A stretch of DNA of 64,000 nt from Mucilaginibacter sp. MD40. Lineage in GTDB: Bacteria > Bacteroidota > Bacteroidia > Sphingobacteriales > Sphingobacteriaceae. The DNA lies in the NCBI RefSeq assembly GCF_002288635.1, contig NZ_NRSW01000001.1:1642548-1706547 (forward strand), written 5' to 3'. The position numbers were made by a program, and so were the translations under genes. The notes below the pieces were generated by a model that saw nothing but the letters and a program-made list of their open reading frames with translations, ran no database searches and had not been told where the DNA came from. Below are positions 1 through 8,302 of the stretch, in pieces (position 1 is the first letter of the stretch; every line of letters starts with the position of its first letter).

Positions 1-30
1 TTGGAATAACATTCTAATAATTTTATTAAG

Positions 31-49
31 CCCTCCCTTTTGGGGAGGG
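31..49 (-). terminator. Possible hemB terminator hairpin
   Basis: A 7-bp GC-rich stem (CCCTCCC at 31-37, GGGAGGG at 43-49) with a 5-nt loop lies just past the hemB stop. On the minus strand it is followed by CTTAATAAAA rather than a U-run, so it is a weak intrinsic terminator at best. Confidence 0.4.
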
Positions 50-63
50 TTTGGGTGGGGCTT

Positions 64-1035
64 CTACAGCCACTTATTCTCCAACACCTCTTTAGCGTGG
101 TAGGTTAATATCGCGCTTGCGCCGGCACGGCGAAGGCTCACCAGTACTTCGGTTATAGCACGCTGATCATTCAGCCAGCCTTTTTGTATGGCAGCTTTTA
201 TCATGGCGTACTCACCGCTTACATTGTAAGCTGCAATAGGCAGCTGGGTATTATCTTTTAACAATTTGATCACATCCAGGTAAGGTAAACCGGGTTTTAC
301 CATCAGGAAATCGGCGCCTTCTGCTTCGTCCAGGCGGGCTTCTATTAATGCCTCCTGCTGATTAGCAGGGTTCATCTGGTAAGTTTTCTTATCACCAAAC
401 TTAGGTGCCGAGTTCAATGCATCCCTAAACGGGCCATAAAAAGCGCTGGCATATTTAGCCGAGTACGACATGATAGATACGTTGGTAAAGCCGTTATCAT
501 CCAATACCTGGCGGATGTAGCCTACGCGGCCATCCATCATGTCTGATGGGGCTATGATATCTGCACCGCTCCGTGCATGTGCCAATGCCATTTTTCCCAG
601 TACTTCTAAAGTAGCATCATTCAGTATCTCACCATTTTCCACAATACCGTCATGACCATCGCTGCTGTAAGGGTCCATCGCTACGTCGGTAATTACACAG
701 GCTTCGGGAAACTCTTTTTTAACCGCGTGGATAGCCCGCAGGTACAAACTTTCGTCGCGGTGACTTTCGGTAGCGTACTTATCCTTTAACGCTTCCTCAA
801 TGTTAGGGAACAGGTCAAAAGAGTTTAAGCCCAATTTAAGGCAACTCTCTACCTCGCGCAGCAGGTTATCGATAGAGTAACGGTAAATACCCGGCATCGA
901 CGATACCTCGGTTTTCTGGTTTTCACCATCAACAATAAACAGCGGAAATATCAAATTGGCCGCGCTTACATGAGTTTCCTGTACCATCTGGCGGATAACT
1001 TCACTCTTGCGGTTTCTTCTTGGTCGTTGTAGCAT
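64..1035 (-). CDS. hemB: Delta-aminolevulinic acid dehydratase (porphobilinogen synthase)
   Basis: Cytoplasmic enzyme that joins two 5-aminolevulinate molecules into porphobilinogen, the second committed step of heme synthesis. The two Schiff-base lysines sit in SYSAKYAS and MVKPGLPYLD (K199 and K252 if counted from an upstream ATG at 1050). The metal loop TDVAMDPYSSDGHDG has Asp where zinc-type enzymes have Cys, which suggests a Mg-dependent, non-zinc enzyme. I prefer the ATG at 1035 (MLQRPRRNRKSEV, the usual family N-terminus, 323 aa). The ATG at 1050 would add MNYKL, and those codons lie in the arm of an intergenic inverted repeat. It lies downstream of hemC-hemD on the same strand, in the order of the pathway's enzymes. 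Confidence 0.97.
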   Translation of the reverse strand: MLQRPRRNRKSEVIRQMVQETHVSAANLIFPLFIVDGENQKTEVSSMPGIYRYSIDNLLREVESCLKLGLNSFDLFPNIEEALKDKYATESHRDESLYLRAIHAVKKEFPEACVITDVAMDPYSSDGHDGIVENGEILNDATLEVLGKMALAHARSGADIIAPSDMMDGRVGYIRQVLDDNGFTNVSIMSYSAKYASAFYGPFRDALNSAPKFGDKKTYQMNPANQQEALIEARLDEAEGADFLMVKPGLPYLDVIKLLKDNTQLPIAAYNVSGEYAMIKAAIQKGWLNDQRAITEVLVSLRRAGASAILTYHAKEVLENKWL

Positions 1036-1040
1036 AAGCT

Positions 1041-1152
1041 TATAGTTCATGGTTGATGGTTCATAGTAAAATCAACAACCTCGTATTAACATGCTCATAA
1101 TTGGTTTCAGTAAATCACTATGATCTATGAACCATCAACTATGAACTTTATA
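1041..1152. repeat. Intergenic inverted repeat with doubled word, hemC-hemB spacer
   Basis: The left arm (1041-1066) contains GTTCATGGTTGATGGTTCAT and the right arm (1125-1152) contains ATGAACCATCAACTATGAAC. Read as reverse complements the arms differ at only about three positions. Each arm holds a GGTTCAT/GGTTGAT word twice. The right arm reaches into the hemC-hemD stop codon. The same word family recurs beside miaA at 59191-59261. The unit lies between two co-directional genes, so a transcript of both would contain the hairpin. Confidence 0.8.
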
Positions 1153-2722
1153 TCCCAAACACTGCCTCGGCTAAACCTACCTCGTCTGGCGAGAAGGGGA
1201 GTACGTATTTAACGCCCATCTCATCAAACTTTTTACCGGTTGATTTGCCTATAGCTATTACTTTTTGGCCGGGCTCAAGCAGGTTATTCGCAAAATATGC
1301 GTCAACATTGCTTGGGCTGGTAAATATCATTACGTCGGCGCCGCTGGCCTCTACGTCTTCTTCTAAAACAGTTTCGTAAACGGGCAGGTCGATGATCTTG
1401 GTATCTGCAGACAAACCCTGATGAATACTTCTCATCGGGTTATCGGCACCCGGGAAAAGTACCGTTGTGCCATTTGCCAGCGCGGCAAAATCGGCGGCAA
1501 CATCAGCAGTATCGGTACTTTCGCCAACAAAATCAGCAAAGTGGCCATTCTTACGTAACATATCCTCACTACCTGCACCCATTACGCCGAATTTTACCTT
1601 CTTAGGAAATTGCGGCTGCAGTTTAAAGAAATATTCAACGGCGTTCTTACTAGTGAAGAATACCCAATCAATGTTCTTTAAAATGTAAGAATCAAAACGG
1701 GTGATCACCGGTACCGTACGTATCAACGAGCGGTCTTCTATTTCGATTTTATGTTTCTCCAGTGCCCGGCGGAAGTAGCTGGTTGCCGATATATCTCTTG
1801 ATATAAACACCTTTGAAGGGAACTTTCTGTCTTTAGCAAACTTGGCCAAAATGCGTTCGGTAACACCCTCAAGTGTTGGCGTTTCTATAAATAAACGATC
1901 AGGAAATTCATCCTCATCATCAGATTTTGAGGTGAATACCTGAAATTGTCCGTTCTCTTTACGGCAATAAACGCCCAGTGGTAAGTGGCAACCACCACCA
2001 AATTGTTTTAATACGCCCCGCTCTAAAGAAAGCTGTTCGGCCACCTCGGGGTGGTGCAATTCCTGCAGTGCATCAAATAATATTTGATTATTATCGCGAA
2101 TCTGGATAGCCAGCACACCTTGCGCAGGTGCGGGAATAAACTCCGTGGGAGTGAGTTCCTCTACGTGAAATTCGCTCAGATCGATACCTAAACGGCTAAC
2201 ACCGGCTTTGGCCAGCATAATGGCATCGTATTTCTCGTCGCGTAGTTTACCTATGCGGGTAGGTACGTTGCCGCGTAGGTCTTCTATTTCCAGATCGGGG
2301 CGCAGAGCTAATAATTGAGCCTTGCGGCGGTTGGATGAAGTACCCACGATGCCACCGTATTTAACGGAAAGCTTTTGGCGCACATCAACGCAATCCTTCA
2401 ATATCAGCAACAGTTCAGCCGGGTCTTCCCGTTCTGAAACTGCTGCGATGATGAGTCCCGGCGGATTTTCTGTAGGCAGGTCTTTATGCGAATGTACCGC
2501 GATGTCTATAGTGCCTGCCAGTAGTTCTTCTTCTAATTCTTTGGTAAAAAAGCCTTTGCCTTCCAGTTTATCCAGGCTAAGGTTAAGGATACGGTCGCCC
2601 TGTGTTTTAATGATCTTAAGTTCTGCAGGGATATGCAATGCTGCAAGTTGGTCCTTAACAAAGTTTGCCTGCCATAGTGCAAGTTCGCTTCCGCGTGTGC
2701 CGATAATTACTGTTCTGTCCAA
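1148..2722 (-). CDS. hemC: Fused hydroxymethylbilane synthase and uroporphyrinogen-III synthase
   Basis: Bifunctional heme enzyme. The N-terminal ~300 residues are porphobilinogen deaminase (HemC), which builds linear hydroxymethylbilane. The rest resembles uroporphyrinogen-III synthase (HemD), which closes the ring. Counted from a TTG at 2746, visible signs are IGTRGSELALWQ near residue 15, the catalytic Asp in HSHKDLP (D89), SSNRRKAQ at 137-144 and the dipyrromethane-cofactor Cys in GGGCHLPLG (C253). The HemD part begins near FPSKVFISRDISA and includes DWVFFTSKNAVEYF. Both possible starts are TTG: 2746 adds eight residues, while 2722 gives MDRTVIIGTRGS, which fits the family better. HemD is weakly conserved in all bacteria, so that half is called partly from position and length. 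Confidence 0.92.
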   Translation of the reverse strand: MDRTVIIGTRGSELALWQANFVKDQLAALHIPAELKIIKTQGDRILNLSLDKLEGKGFFTKELEEELLAGTIDIAVHSHKDLPTENPPGLIIAAVSEREDPAELLLILKDCVDVRQKLSVKYGGIVGTSSNRRKAQLLALRPDLEIEDLRGNVPTRIGKLRDEKYDAIMLAKAGVSRLGIDLSEFHVEELTPTEFIPAPAQGVLAIQIRDNNQILFDALQELHHPEVAEQLSLERGVLKQFGGGCHLPLGVYCRKENGQFQVFTSKSDDEDEFPDRLFIETPTLEGVTERILAKFAKDRKFPSKVFISRDISATSYFRRALEKHKIEIEDRSLIRTVPVITRFDSYILKNIDWVFFTSKNAVEYFFKLQPQFPKKVKFGVMGAGSEDMLRKNGHFADFVGESTDTADVAADFAALANGTTVLFPGADNPMRSIHQGLSADTKIIDLPVYETVLEEDVEASGADVMIFTSPSNVDAYFANNLLEPGQKVIAIGKSTGKKFDEMGVKYVLPFSPDEVGLAEAVFGI

Positions 2723-2767
2723 AAGGTTAAATTTTTTACACTGCAAATTTAAGTTTTTACAGGTAGT

Positions 2768-2826
2768 AACGTGCTATTAATTGAGGATATGAGAGTATCC
2801 TGACTATCTGATGAGTAAAGCACGTT
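2768..2826 (-). other. Nested hairpin upstream of hemC-hemD
   Basis: An outer 8-bp perfect pair (AACGTGCT at 2768-2775, AGCACGTT at 2819-2826) encloses an inner 6-bp hairpin (AGGATA at 2784-2789, TATCCT at 2796-2801). It fills the gap between the channel gene stop (2836) and the hemC-hemD start, so on the minus strand it would be a structured 5' leader of the heme operon or a weak terminator of the channel gene. No U-run follows. Confidence 0.45.
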
Positions 2827-2835
2827 GGCTTCAGG

Positions 2836-3804
2836 TTATCCTCTTGTTGCCTGCCATATAAACCAGGCGTTTAAAATGGCATAGGTGCATATGAGTATCT
2901 GTCCGCAAATAAAATCGAACCGCTGGGCGCGTTCCGCTTCGTTGCGTTTTACCAGTTTTAACGAATAGGCCGTGCAGATAATTACCGTAAGGATAAATAC
3001 CAGGGTGATACCGTGCAGCATATCTACCAGCGTAAATGAGCTGGACTCCGGCAGCGCGGAGTCAACAATGTATTTATTACCAATTACTGCGAACAAGGCA
3101 CCAACGCTTAATCCGAAGCGCGAGTCGATACTATCGGCATGGATGTAAAAACACATGTAGGCAATAAGAAAAGCCACATACATTCCCAAGAACATCTTCC
3201 AGAACAGCCCCATCGCGTCGCGATCAATAGTAAGCAGTACCTTAAAGTTGCTGTACTCGGTATGGGGTTGGGGTATTTTATCGTCGCCAAAGGCGGTTTC
3301 ATATTTTTTTATACCGGTGCTGATGTCGATACTATCTATGTTCCAGCCTCGCAGGGTAAAGCGCGGATCAAAGTGCTTGCCTAAAGTATCTGCCTTAAAT
3401 ACCAGCGCTTTGGAATCAAACTGCGAATTTTCGATAGAGAACCGTAGTTTTTGCTTGTCAAACGGGAAATTGTTGGTAGCCCAGGAGTCTTTCATTACTG
3501 CCTGTAGCTTCATCAGCATATATATGCGGTTATTGCTCGAATCGATAGTAGAGAAGGATGTAGTAACTGATTTGGCTTGTGGTACTTCCAGGTTGTGCAA
3601 AAAATCAAACTTTTTGTTCTTGTACTTAAGCCACAACCACATGTTAATGTTATATTCTTTATCCTTAAAGTTGATGTCGTGTATACTGGTAATGTATATA
3701 CCGCATTGTACGGTATCGATCGGGGCATTCTGAGCATTAGCTTTTAAGGCAGATAGAAAGCCGGCGATAAAAATCAGGATCAGGGTTTTAACTGCTTTTA
3801 ACAT
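2836..3804 (-). CDS. Pentameric ligand-gated ion channel-like membrane protein
   Basis: Looks like a prokaryotic relative of Cys-loop receptors (GLIC/ELIC type): an extracytoplasmic ligand-binding domain followed by four membrane helices. Visible features are a signal peptide (1-24), beta-strand-rich residues ~30-195 with NMWLWLKY and the family signature NFPFDKQKLRFSIENSQFD at 112-130, then M1 (~201-221), M2 (~229-248), a conserved LP at 251-252, M3 starting near D261, and M4 (~297-318). The two cysteines bracketing the Cys-loop are absent, as in other bacterial members. The start is the ATG at 3804; an adjacent TTG lies one codon upstream. The ligand and ion selectivity cannot be read from sequence. 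It is immediately upstream of hemC-hemD on the same strand, with no obvious functional link. Confidence 0.78.
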   Translation of the reverse strand: MLKAVKTLILIFIAGFLSALKANAQNAPIDTVQCGIYITSIHDINFKDKEYNINMWLWLKYKNKKFDFLHNLEVPQAKSVTTSFSTIDSSNNRIYMLMKLQAVMKDSWATNNFPFDKQKLRFSIENSQFDSKALVFKADTLGKHFDPRFTLRGWNIDSIDISTGIKKYETAFGDDKIPQPHTEYSNFKVLLTIDRDAMGLFWKMFLGMYVAFLIAYMCFYIHADSIDSRFGLSVGALFAVIGNKYIVDSALPESSSFTLVDMLHGITLVFILTVIICTAYSLKLVKRNEAERAQRFDFICGQILICTYAILNAWFIWQATRG

Positions 3805-4046
3805 CAAAAGCTATTAACGTTCAATTATAGATGTTGTTTGCAGGGTTATTTAATTTAACGAATTGTTTTTTAGGCAATTAAAAAAACAATTTAACTAATG
3901 TTTGGTTGGGTAATAATATAGCAGATACGTTACCCTGTTAAGGGGCTAAAGAGAATATTATACAACAAAGTTGTTTTTTGATCCGCGCATCATAAATCCG
4001 CGTGTGTTTTATACTCGTTAGTTATTTAAATACGAACAACAAACAC
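3805..4046. promoter_or_regulatory. Divergent intergenic region
   Basis: This 242-nt AT-rich region separates the channel gene (minus) from the XRE regulator (plus) and must hold both promoters. It contains an 11-bp AT-only inverted repeat (AATTGTTTTTT at 3861-3871, AAAAAACAATT at 3881-3891). I cannot assign a clear TAnnTTTG element for either gene. Confidence 0.4.
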
Positions 4047-4328
4047 ATGAAAACCAATTTTAGAAGCAAGGTAAACGAAATTGTCACCAACATCAGGCGG
4101 ACCCGCGAAAGGCTTAACTATACACAAGACTACCTGGCGATGCGCATGAACGTTTCACAAAACGCCTACTCAAAAATTGAGCTCGGCTATTCTAAACTCA
4201 CTCTGGCAAGGCTTATGGAAATATGTGCCATACTGGAAGTGCCTGTATCAGAAATGATAGAGCCGGGCAAACAGCAGCAGGTATACCGGTTAATTTACAA
4301 CCCGTCCCTACGTTTGCAAACCGTTTAG
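4047..4328 (+). CDS. XRE-family helix-turn-helix regulator
   Basis: Small (93 aa) single-domain DNA-binding protein. Residues ~8-65 form a Cro/C1-type helix-turn-helix: KVNEIVTNIRRTRERLNYTQ, DYLAMRMNVSQNAYSKIELG, then LTLARLMEICAILEVPVSEM. No effector or sensory domain is present. The ATG at 4047 is preferred over a GTG at 4002 that would add fifteen residues unlike the family. It stands alone between two intergenic regions and ends 18 nt before a strong hairpin. The target is unknown; an autoregulator or a stand-alone antitoxin-like regulator are both possible, and no toxin partner is adjacent. Confidence 0.85.
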   Translation: MKTNFRSKVNEIVTNIRRTRERLNYTQDYLAMRMNVSQNAYSKIELGYSKLTLARLMEICAILEVPVSEMIEPGKQQQVYRLIYNPSLRLQTV

Positions 4329-4345
4329 TTTAATTTAAGTTAATG

Positions 4346-4384
4346 ATTACAGCAATGGCCCGTTTAGCGGGCCATTGCTGTAAT
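4346..4384 (+). terminator. 17-bp perfect hairpin after XRE gene
   Basis: Perfect 17-bp stem (ATTACAGCAATGGCCCG and its complement) with a 5-nt loop TTTAG. It is placed as a terminator for the XRE gene, but no U-run follows (ATAGTATAG), so it could also be a protein-binding palindrome before the LacI gene. Confidence 0.6.
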
Positions 4385-4444
4385 ATAGTATAGTTTGTAT
4401 AAAGTATTAAATTAGCGGCACAAGAGCAAATATCCCCTTAATGC

Positions 4445-5473
4445 ATGCCCCATAATAAATTACCTACCGTAAAAGAGATAGCTAAGCGGCTAAATGTTTC
4501 CACATCAACTGTTTCGAGGGCGCTGCACAACCACCCAAGTATTGGCCTGGTTACTACCATGCGGGTACATAAAGTAGCCCAGGAACTGGGCTACGAAATA
4601 AACAAGACGGCTATTTTTTTTAAAGAACGTAAAACCTATACTATTGGGGTGATAATTCCCGACCTGGCCGAACCTTTTTTTTCGTCGGCTTTAACCGGCA
4701 TTGAAGATGCTGCGGAAACGTCTCGTTACAATGTGATCATAGGGCAATCGCTAAATAGCTTTGAGCGCGAAAAAAGGATAGTGGCCAACATGAAGGACCA
4801 CAGGGTTGATGGTATACTGGTATCCATTACCAAAGAAACATCAACCTACGAACATTTTGAGCAGTTGCATAAGTTTAATATCCCTGTAGTTTTTTTTGAC
4901 CGTGTGCCCAATCGGCAGGATATCAATTACGTAGCCTGTAACCTGGTATCGGGTATGTTGCAGGCAGTAGCTAAACTGGTAGCAAAAGGGTACAGGCGTA
5001 TAGGCCTTATCAATGGTCCGGCAAAACTTGCCGCCACACTTCAGCGCCTGCAGATCTATCTTAACTGCCTCAGGCAAAATGGGCTGGAGATTGATCAGGA
5101 TATCATTGTTTCTACCACGTTGAGCAAAGCCGATAACTTAACGGCCATGAATAGGTTACTCGTGCTTGAACAGCCGCCAGAAGCTGTAATTACTTTTAAT
5201 GATCATGTTTTGCTGGATTGTATGGCGGCCGTAACCAACGCAGGCCTTGAGGTAAATAAGGATATCAGTTTTGTAAGTTTCGCTAATCTGCCTGTTTGGG
5301 AGTATATGGATAAGAAGCCGTTGGCTTCTATTGAACAGTTCGCTTACAAGCAGGCTTCAACAGCTGCCGGCTTCCTGTTTAAGCTGATAGATCACTCGGC
5401 ACAACCTGATGCTCCCGAGATGCCACCATTGCAATGTATAATTGATTCAGAAATGGTTGAATATTCTCAATAG
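4445..5473 (+). CDS. LacI-family transcriptional regulator
   Basis: Sugar-responsive repressor or activator of 342 aa, the normal length. Residues 6-55 are the LacI helix-turn-helix and hinge (PTVKEIAKRLNVSTSTVSRA, then ELGYEINKTA). Residues ~62-335 are a periplasmic-binding-protein-like effector domain (TIGVIIPDLAEPFFSSALTG, VDGILVSITKE, RIGLINGP). It is followed by a kinase-like gene and a GH109 gene on the same strand, which suggests it controls their use of an N-acetylated hexosamine. A candidate operator lies at 5520-5533 in the gap before the kinase gene. Confidence 0.92.
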   Translation: MPHNKLPTVKEIAKRLNVSTSTVSRALHNHPSIGLVTTMRVHKVAQELGYEINKTAIFFKERKTYTIGVIIPDLAEPFFSSALTGIEDAAETSRYNVIIGQSLNSFEREKRIVANMKDHRVDGILVSITKETSTYEHFEQLHKFNIPVVFFDRVPNRQDINYVACNLVSGMLQAVAKLVAKGYRRIGLINGPAKLAATLQRLQIYLNCLRQNGLEIDQDIIVSTTLSKADNLTAMNRLLVLEQPPEAVITFNDHVLLDCMAAVTNAGLEVNKDISFVSFANLPVWEYMDKKPLASIEQFAYKQASTAAGFLFKLIDHSAQPDAPEMPPLQCIIDSEMVEYSQ

Positions 5474-5519
5474 TTATATTTAAAAAAGTAAAATTTACAC
5501 ATACGGTTGCGTAACCTCT

Positions 5520-5533
5520 TGCAAACGTATGCA
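5520..5533. promoter_or_regulatory. Candidate LacI-type operator
   Basis: TGCAAACGTATGCA is a 14-nt near-palindrome (12 of 14 positions symmetric) with the central CG step and A/T flanks typical of LacI/GalR operators. It lies 131 nt before the kinase-like gene and 46 nt after the LacI-family gene. Confidence 0.5.
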
Positions 5534-5663
5534 CAAACTATTCGTATACCCGTTTTTGCCGGCATATTTTCCCAAGCCGGTAATTAATGCCATTTTTACT
5601 ATGCAATAGCAGGATTCGCGCCTGCCGGTAAACTATACTTTTAAATATATTGCGTAAAATAGC

Positions 5664-6788
5664 ATGCCGCATAAGCCCGGGAATATAGCAGAGGTAGTAT
5701 CAAACTTTAAATGTAATGCTGATAGCAGCTGGTTTAAAGCGTATGGCTCCGGCCATATTAATGATACCTTCTTTTTGAAAAATTTGTCGGTCGGCGGTCC
5801 TCATTATTTATTGCAACGCATTAACCACCATATCTTTCCAAGAGTAGATCAACTGATGCATAACATGCACCGGGTAATAACGCATTTAAAGCAAAAGGTT
5901 GAGGCTGCCGGGGGCGATCCGTTTAAAGAAGCCTTAACACTCATTCCCACGCATACCAACCAGTATTATTATCAGGATAGTATGGGCAGCTATTGGCGTA
6001 TGCTGTATTTTTTGGATGGTGCCCGCAGTTACGATATTGTTACTACTAATAGGCAGGCTTTTGAAGGGGGCAAGGCTTTCGGGAAATTCCAGGCTATGCT
6101 GGCGGATCTCCAGGCAAGTGAATTGTATGAGGTAATACCTGAGTTTCATAATATCAGGCATCGTTTGTCGCAGCTTAACCATGCTATCGCTAAAGGTACA
6201 CCGGAAAGGCTAAAGCAGGTATCGCCAGAGCTGGAAGTGGTTAGGCAATACGCTATGGAAATGCAATACTTTCAGCAGCCTGGGCAGGTGGCCGCGTTAC
6301 CTCAAAGGGTGATACATAACGATACCAAGTTTAACAATGTATTACTCAACAGCCGCGACGAGGCGCAATGTGTGATTGACCTGGAAACCGTGATGCCCGG
6401 GTATGTAGCTTATGATTTTGGCGACGCGATACGCACCATTATTAATAAAGCGGCCGAAGATGAGGCCGATTTAGAAAATATACAGCTGAATATGCCTTTG
6501 TTTGAAGCCTACACCAAAGGTTACCTCAAAGAAGCCGCGGGCTTTTTAACCGAAGCGGAGGTTCTGTCGCTTATTAAAGGAGTTTTATTACTTCCCTTTT
6601 TACAGTCGGTAAGGTTTCTTACCGACCACATTAACGGTGATATTTATTACAAAATACATTTTGAGGGGCATAACCTGCAAAGGGCAAGGGCACAGTTCAG
6701 GTTGTTTCAGCTGCTACATGGCAATGCCGATGTGTTGCACCAGATCATTTTAAACGAATATATAAAATGCAAGGGCCTGCTACGCTAA
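5664..6788 (+). CDS. N-acetylhexosamine 1-kinase-like phosphotransferase (aminoglycoside phosphotransferase fold)
   Basis: Probable sugar 1-kinase of the NahK-like branch of the APH/choline-kinase fold. In that branch the enzyme phosphorylates GlcNAc or GalNAc at C1. Visible motifs are YGSGHINDTF (27-36), LLQRINHHIFP (49-59), the catalytic loop VIHNDTKFNN (216-225, Asp220 as likely base) and the metal-binding VIDLETVMPGYVAYDFGDAI (D239, E241). At 374 aa it has the family length. The substrate is inferred from family likeness and from the neighbouring GH109 enzyme, which would release GalNAc. It could instead act on another hexosamine or amino-sugar derivative. Confidence 0.8.
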   Translation: MPHKPGNIAEVVSNFKCNADSSWFKAYGSGHINDTFFLKNLSVGGPHYLLQRINHHIFPRVDQLMHNMHRVITHLKQKVEAAGGDPFKEALTLIPTHTNQYYYQDSMGSYWRMLYFLDGARSYDIVTTNRQAFEGGKAFGKFQAMLADLQASELYEVIPEFHNIRHRLSQLNHAIAKGTPERLKQVSPELEVVRQYAMEMQYFQQPGQVAALPQRVIHNDTKFNNVLLNSRDEAQCVIDLETVMPGYVAYDFGDAIRTIINKAAEDEADLENIQLNMPLFEAYTKGYLKEAAGFLTEAEVLSLIKGVLLLPFLQSVRFLTDHINGDIYYKIHFEGHNLQRARAQFRLFQLLHGNADVLHQIILNEYIKCKGLLR

Positions 6789-6844
6789 TAGCCGTTGGTC
6801 ATTGCCAAAGAGCACAAATCCATAACCGATAAAAATATGTTTTT

Positions 6845-8194
6845 ATGAATAGAAGAGATTTTGTTAAGCAAAGCGCCATAGGCGTTGCAGGGTTAACCGT
6901 AATACCGTCAGGAACTTTATTTGCCAGAAATGCAGATAAGGTAAGGTTGGGATACATTGGCGTGGGCCTGCGCGGTCGCAGCCATATTAGCGAAGGTTTG
7001 TTGCGAGATGATGTAGAAATAGTAGCCATTTGCGATATACAGGAAAGCTCACTTAAATATTGTCGCCAGCAATTTGTAAAAGTGAATAAAAAACTGCCTG
7101 CCGAATACACCGGCGGTTTAGACGCCTATAAAAGACTGCTAGAGCGTAAAGATATTGACGCGGTGATTATTGCAACCCCATGGCAGTTTCATAAAAGCCA
7201 GGCTATTGATGCTATGCGTGCGGGCAAATATGTAGGCTGCGAGGTAATTGCCGGTATTTCTCTGGAGGACCACTGGGATATCTTAAAAGCGCACGAAGAA
7301 ACCAAAATGCCTTACATGACACTGGAGAACGTTTGCTACCGCCGCGATGTAATGGCCGTTTTAAATATGGTTCGCCAAAACCTGTTTGGCGAGTTGGTGC
7401 ATTGTGAAGGTGGTTACCAGCACGATCTGCGCGGTATTTTATTTAATGATGGCAAAAGCTTCTACGGCAAGGGCGGCGAATACGGCCCTAACACCATGGG
7501 CGAATCGCAATGGCGCACGCAATGGAACATTAACCGTGATGGCGATATTTACCCAACGCACGGCGCAGGCCCGGTAATGCACTATCTGGATATTAACCAT
7601 GGTAACCGTTTTACTAACCTTGTTTCGTTTTCAAGCAAGTCGGTTGGTTTAAACCAATATATTGAGAAAGTATCGCCCGGAAATAAGAACGCTAAGATCA
7701 AGTTCAGGAACGGCGATGTTACCACCACCATGATCAATTGTGCCAATGGCGAAACGGTGATGTTGAGCCATGATGTGCATTTGCCGCGCCCATATTCGCT
7801 GGGCTTCCGTGTACAGGGTACCGGCGGTATCTGGATGGATGTGGCCAACTCTATTTATATTGAAGGAAAATCAGCGCAAGAGGATGTTTGGGATAAGGCT
7901 GATGCATGGCTGGAAAAATACGATCACCCGCTTTGGAAAAAGAACGAACACCTGGCAGAGGGTGCGGGTCATGGCGGTATGGACTGGTTTGTATTTAACG
8001 CGTTTGTAATGGCTGTTAAGGAACGGAGGCAAACCCCGATAGATGTTTACGACTCATTAACGATGAGCGTGATCACCCCGCTTTCAGAAAAATCCTTAAA
8101 AGAAGGTAATACGCCGCAACAATTCCCTGATTTTACCCGAGGTAAATGGAAGCAGAGTAAAAATACTTTCGCTTTGGATGATAGCGGGTTTTAA
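6845..8194 (+). CDS. GH109 family alpha-N-acetylgalactosaminidase-like protein (Gfo/Idh/MocA fold)
   Basis: NAD-dependent glycosidase of family GH109, which cleaves alpha-linked GalNAc by an oxidation-elimination mechanism. A twin-arginine export signal (NRRDFVKQSAIGVAG at 2-16) predicts export of the folded protein with its bound cofactor. The Rossmann motif is IGVGLRGRSH (38-47). ENVCYRRDVM (161-170), GGYQHDLRG (189-197) and YPTHGAGP (236-243) match the GH109 active-site blocks; E161, Y191, Y236 and H239 appear to be the functional residues. Length is 449 aa. It follows the kinase-like gene after a 56-nt gap, which fits a release-then-phosphorylate route. A plain Gfo/Idh/MocA oxidoreductase is the alternative. 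Confidence 0.85.
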   Translation: MNRRDFVKQSAIGVAGLTVIPSGTLFARNADKVRLGYIGVGLRGRSHISEGLLRDDVEIVAICDIQESSLKYCRQQFVKVNKKLPAEYTGGLDAYKRLLERKDIDAVIIATPWQFHKSQAIDAMRAGKYVGCEVIAGISLEDHWDILKAHEETKMPYMTLENVCYRRDVMAVLNMVRQNLFGELVHCEGGYQHDLRGILFNDGKSFYGKGGEYGPNTMGESQWRTQWNINRDGDIYPTHGAGPVMHYLDINHGNRFTNLVSFSSKSVGLNQYIEKVSPGNKNAKIKFRNGDVTTTMINCANGETVMLSHDVHLPRPYSLGFRVQGTGGIWMDVANSIYIEGKSAQEDVWDKADAWLEKYDHPLWKKNEHLAEGAGHGGMDWFVFNAFVMAVKERRQTPIDVYDSLTMSVITPLSEKSLKEGNTPQQFPDFTRGKWKQSKNTFALDDSGF

Positions 8195-8302
8195 GTAAAG
8201 TTGCAGGCATAAGTTATGCCGGTTTAAACATGTTATTACGAGTATTCGATGGATATCGAAAAGCGTGACAATCCCACACCCAGCTTAAGTTTTGCTAACT
8301 AT

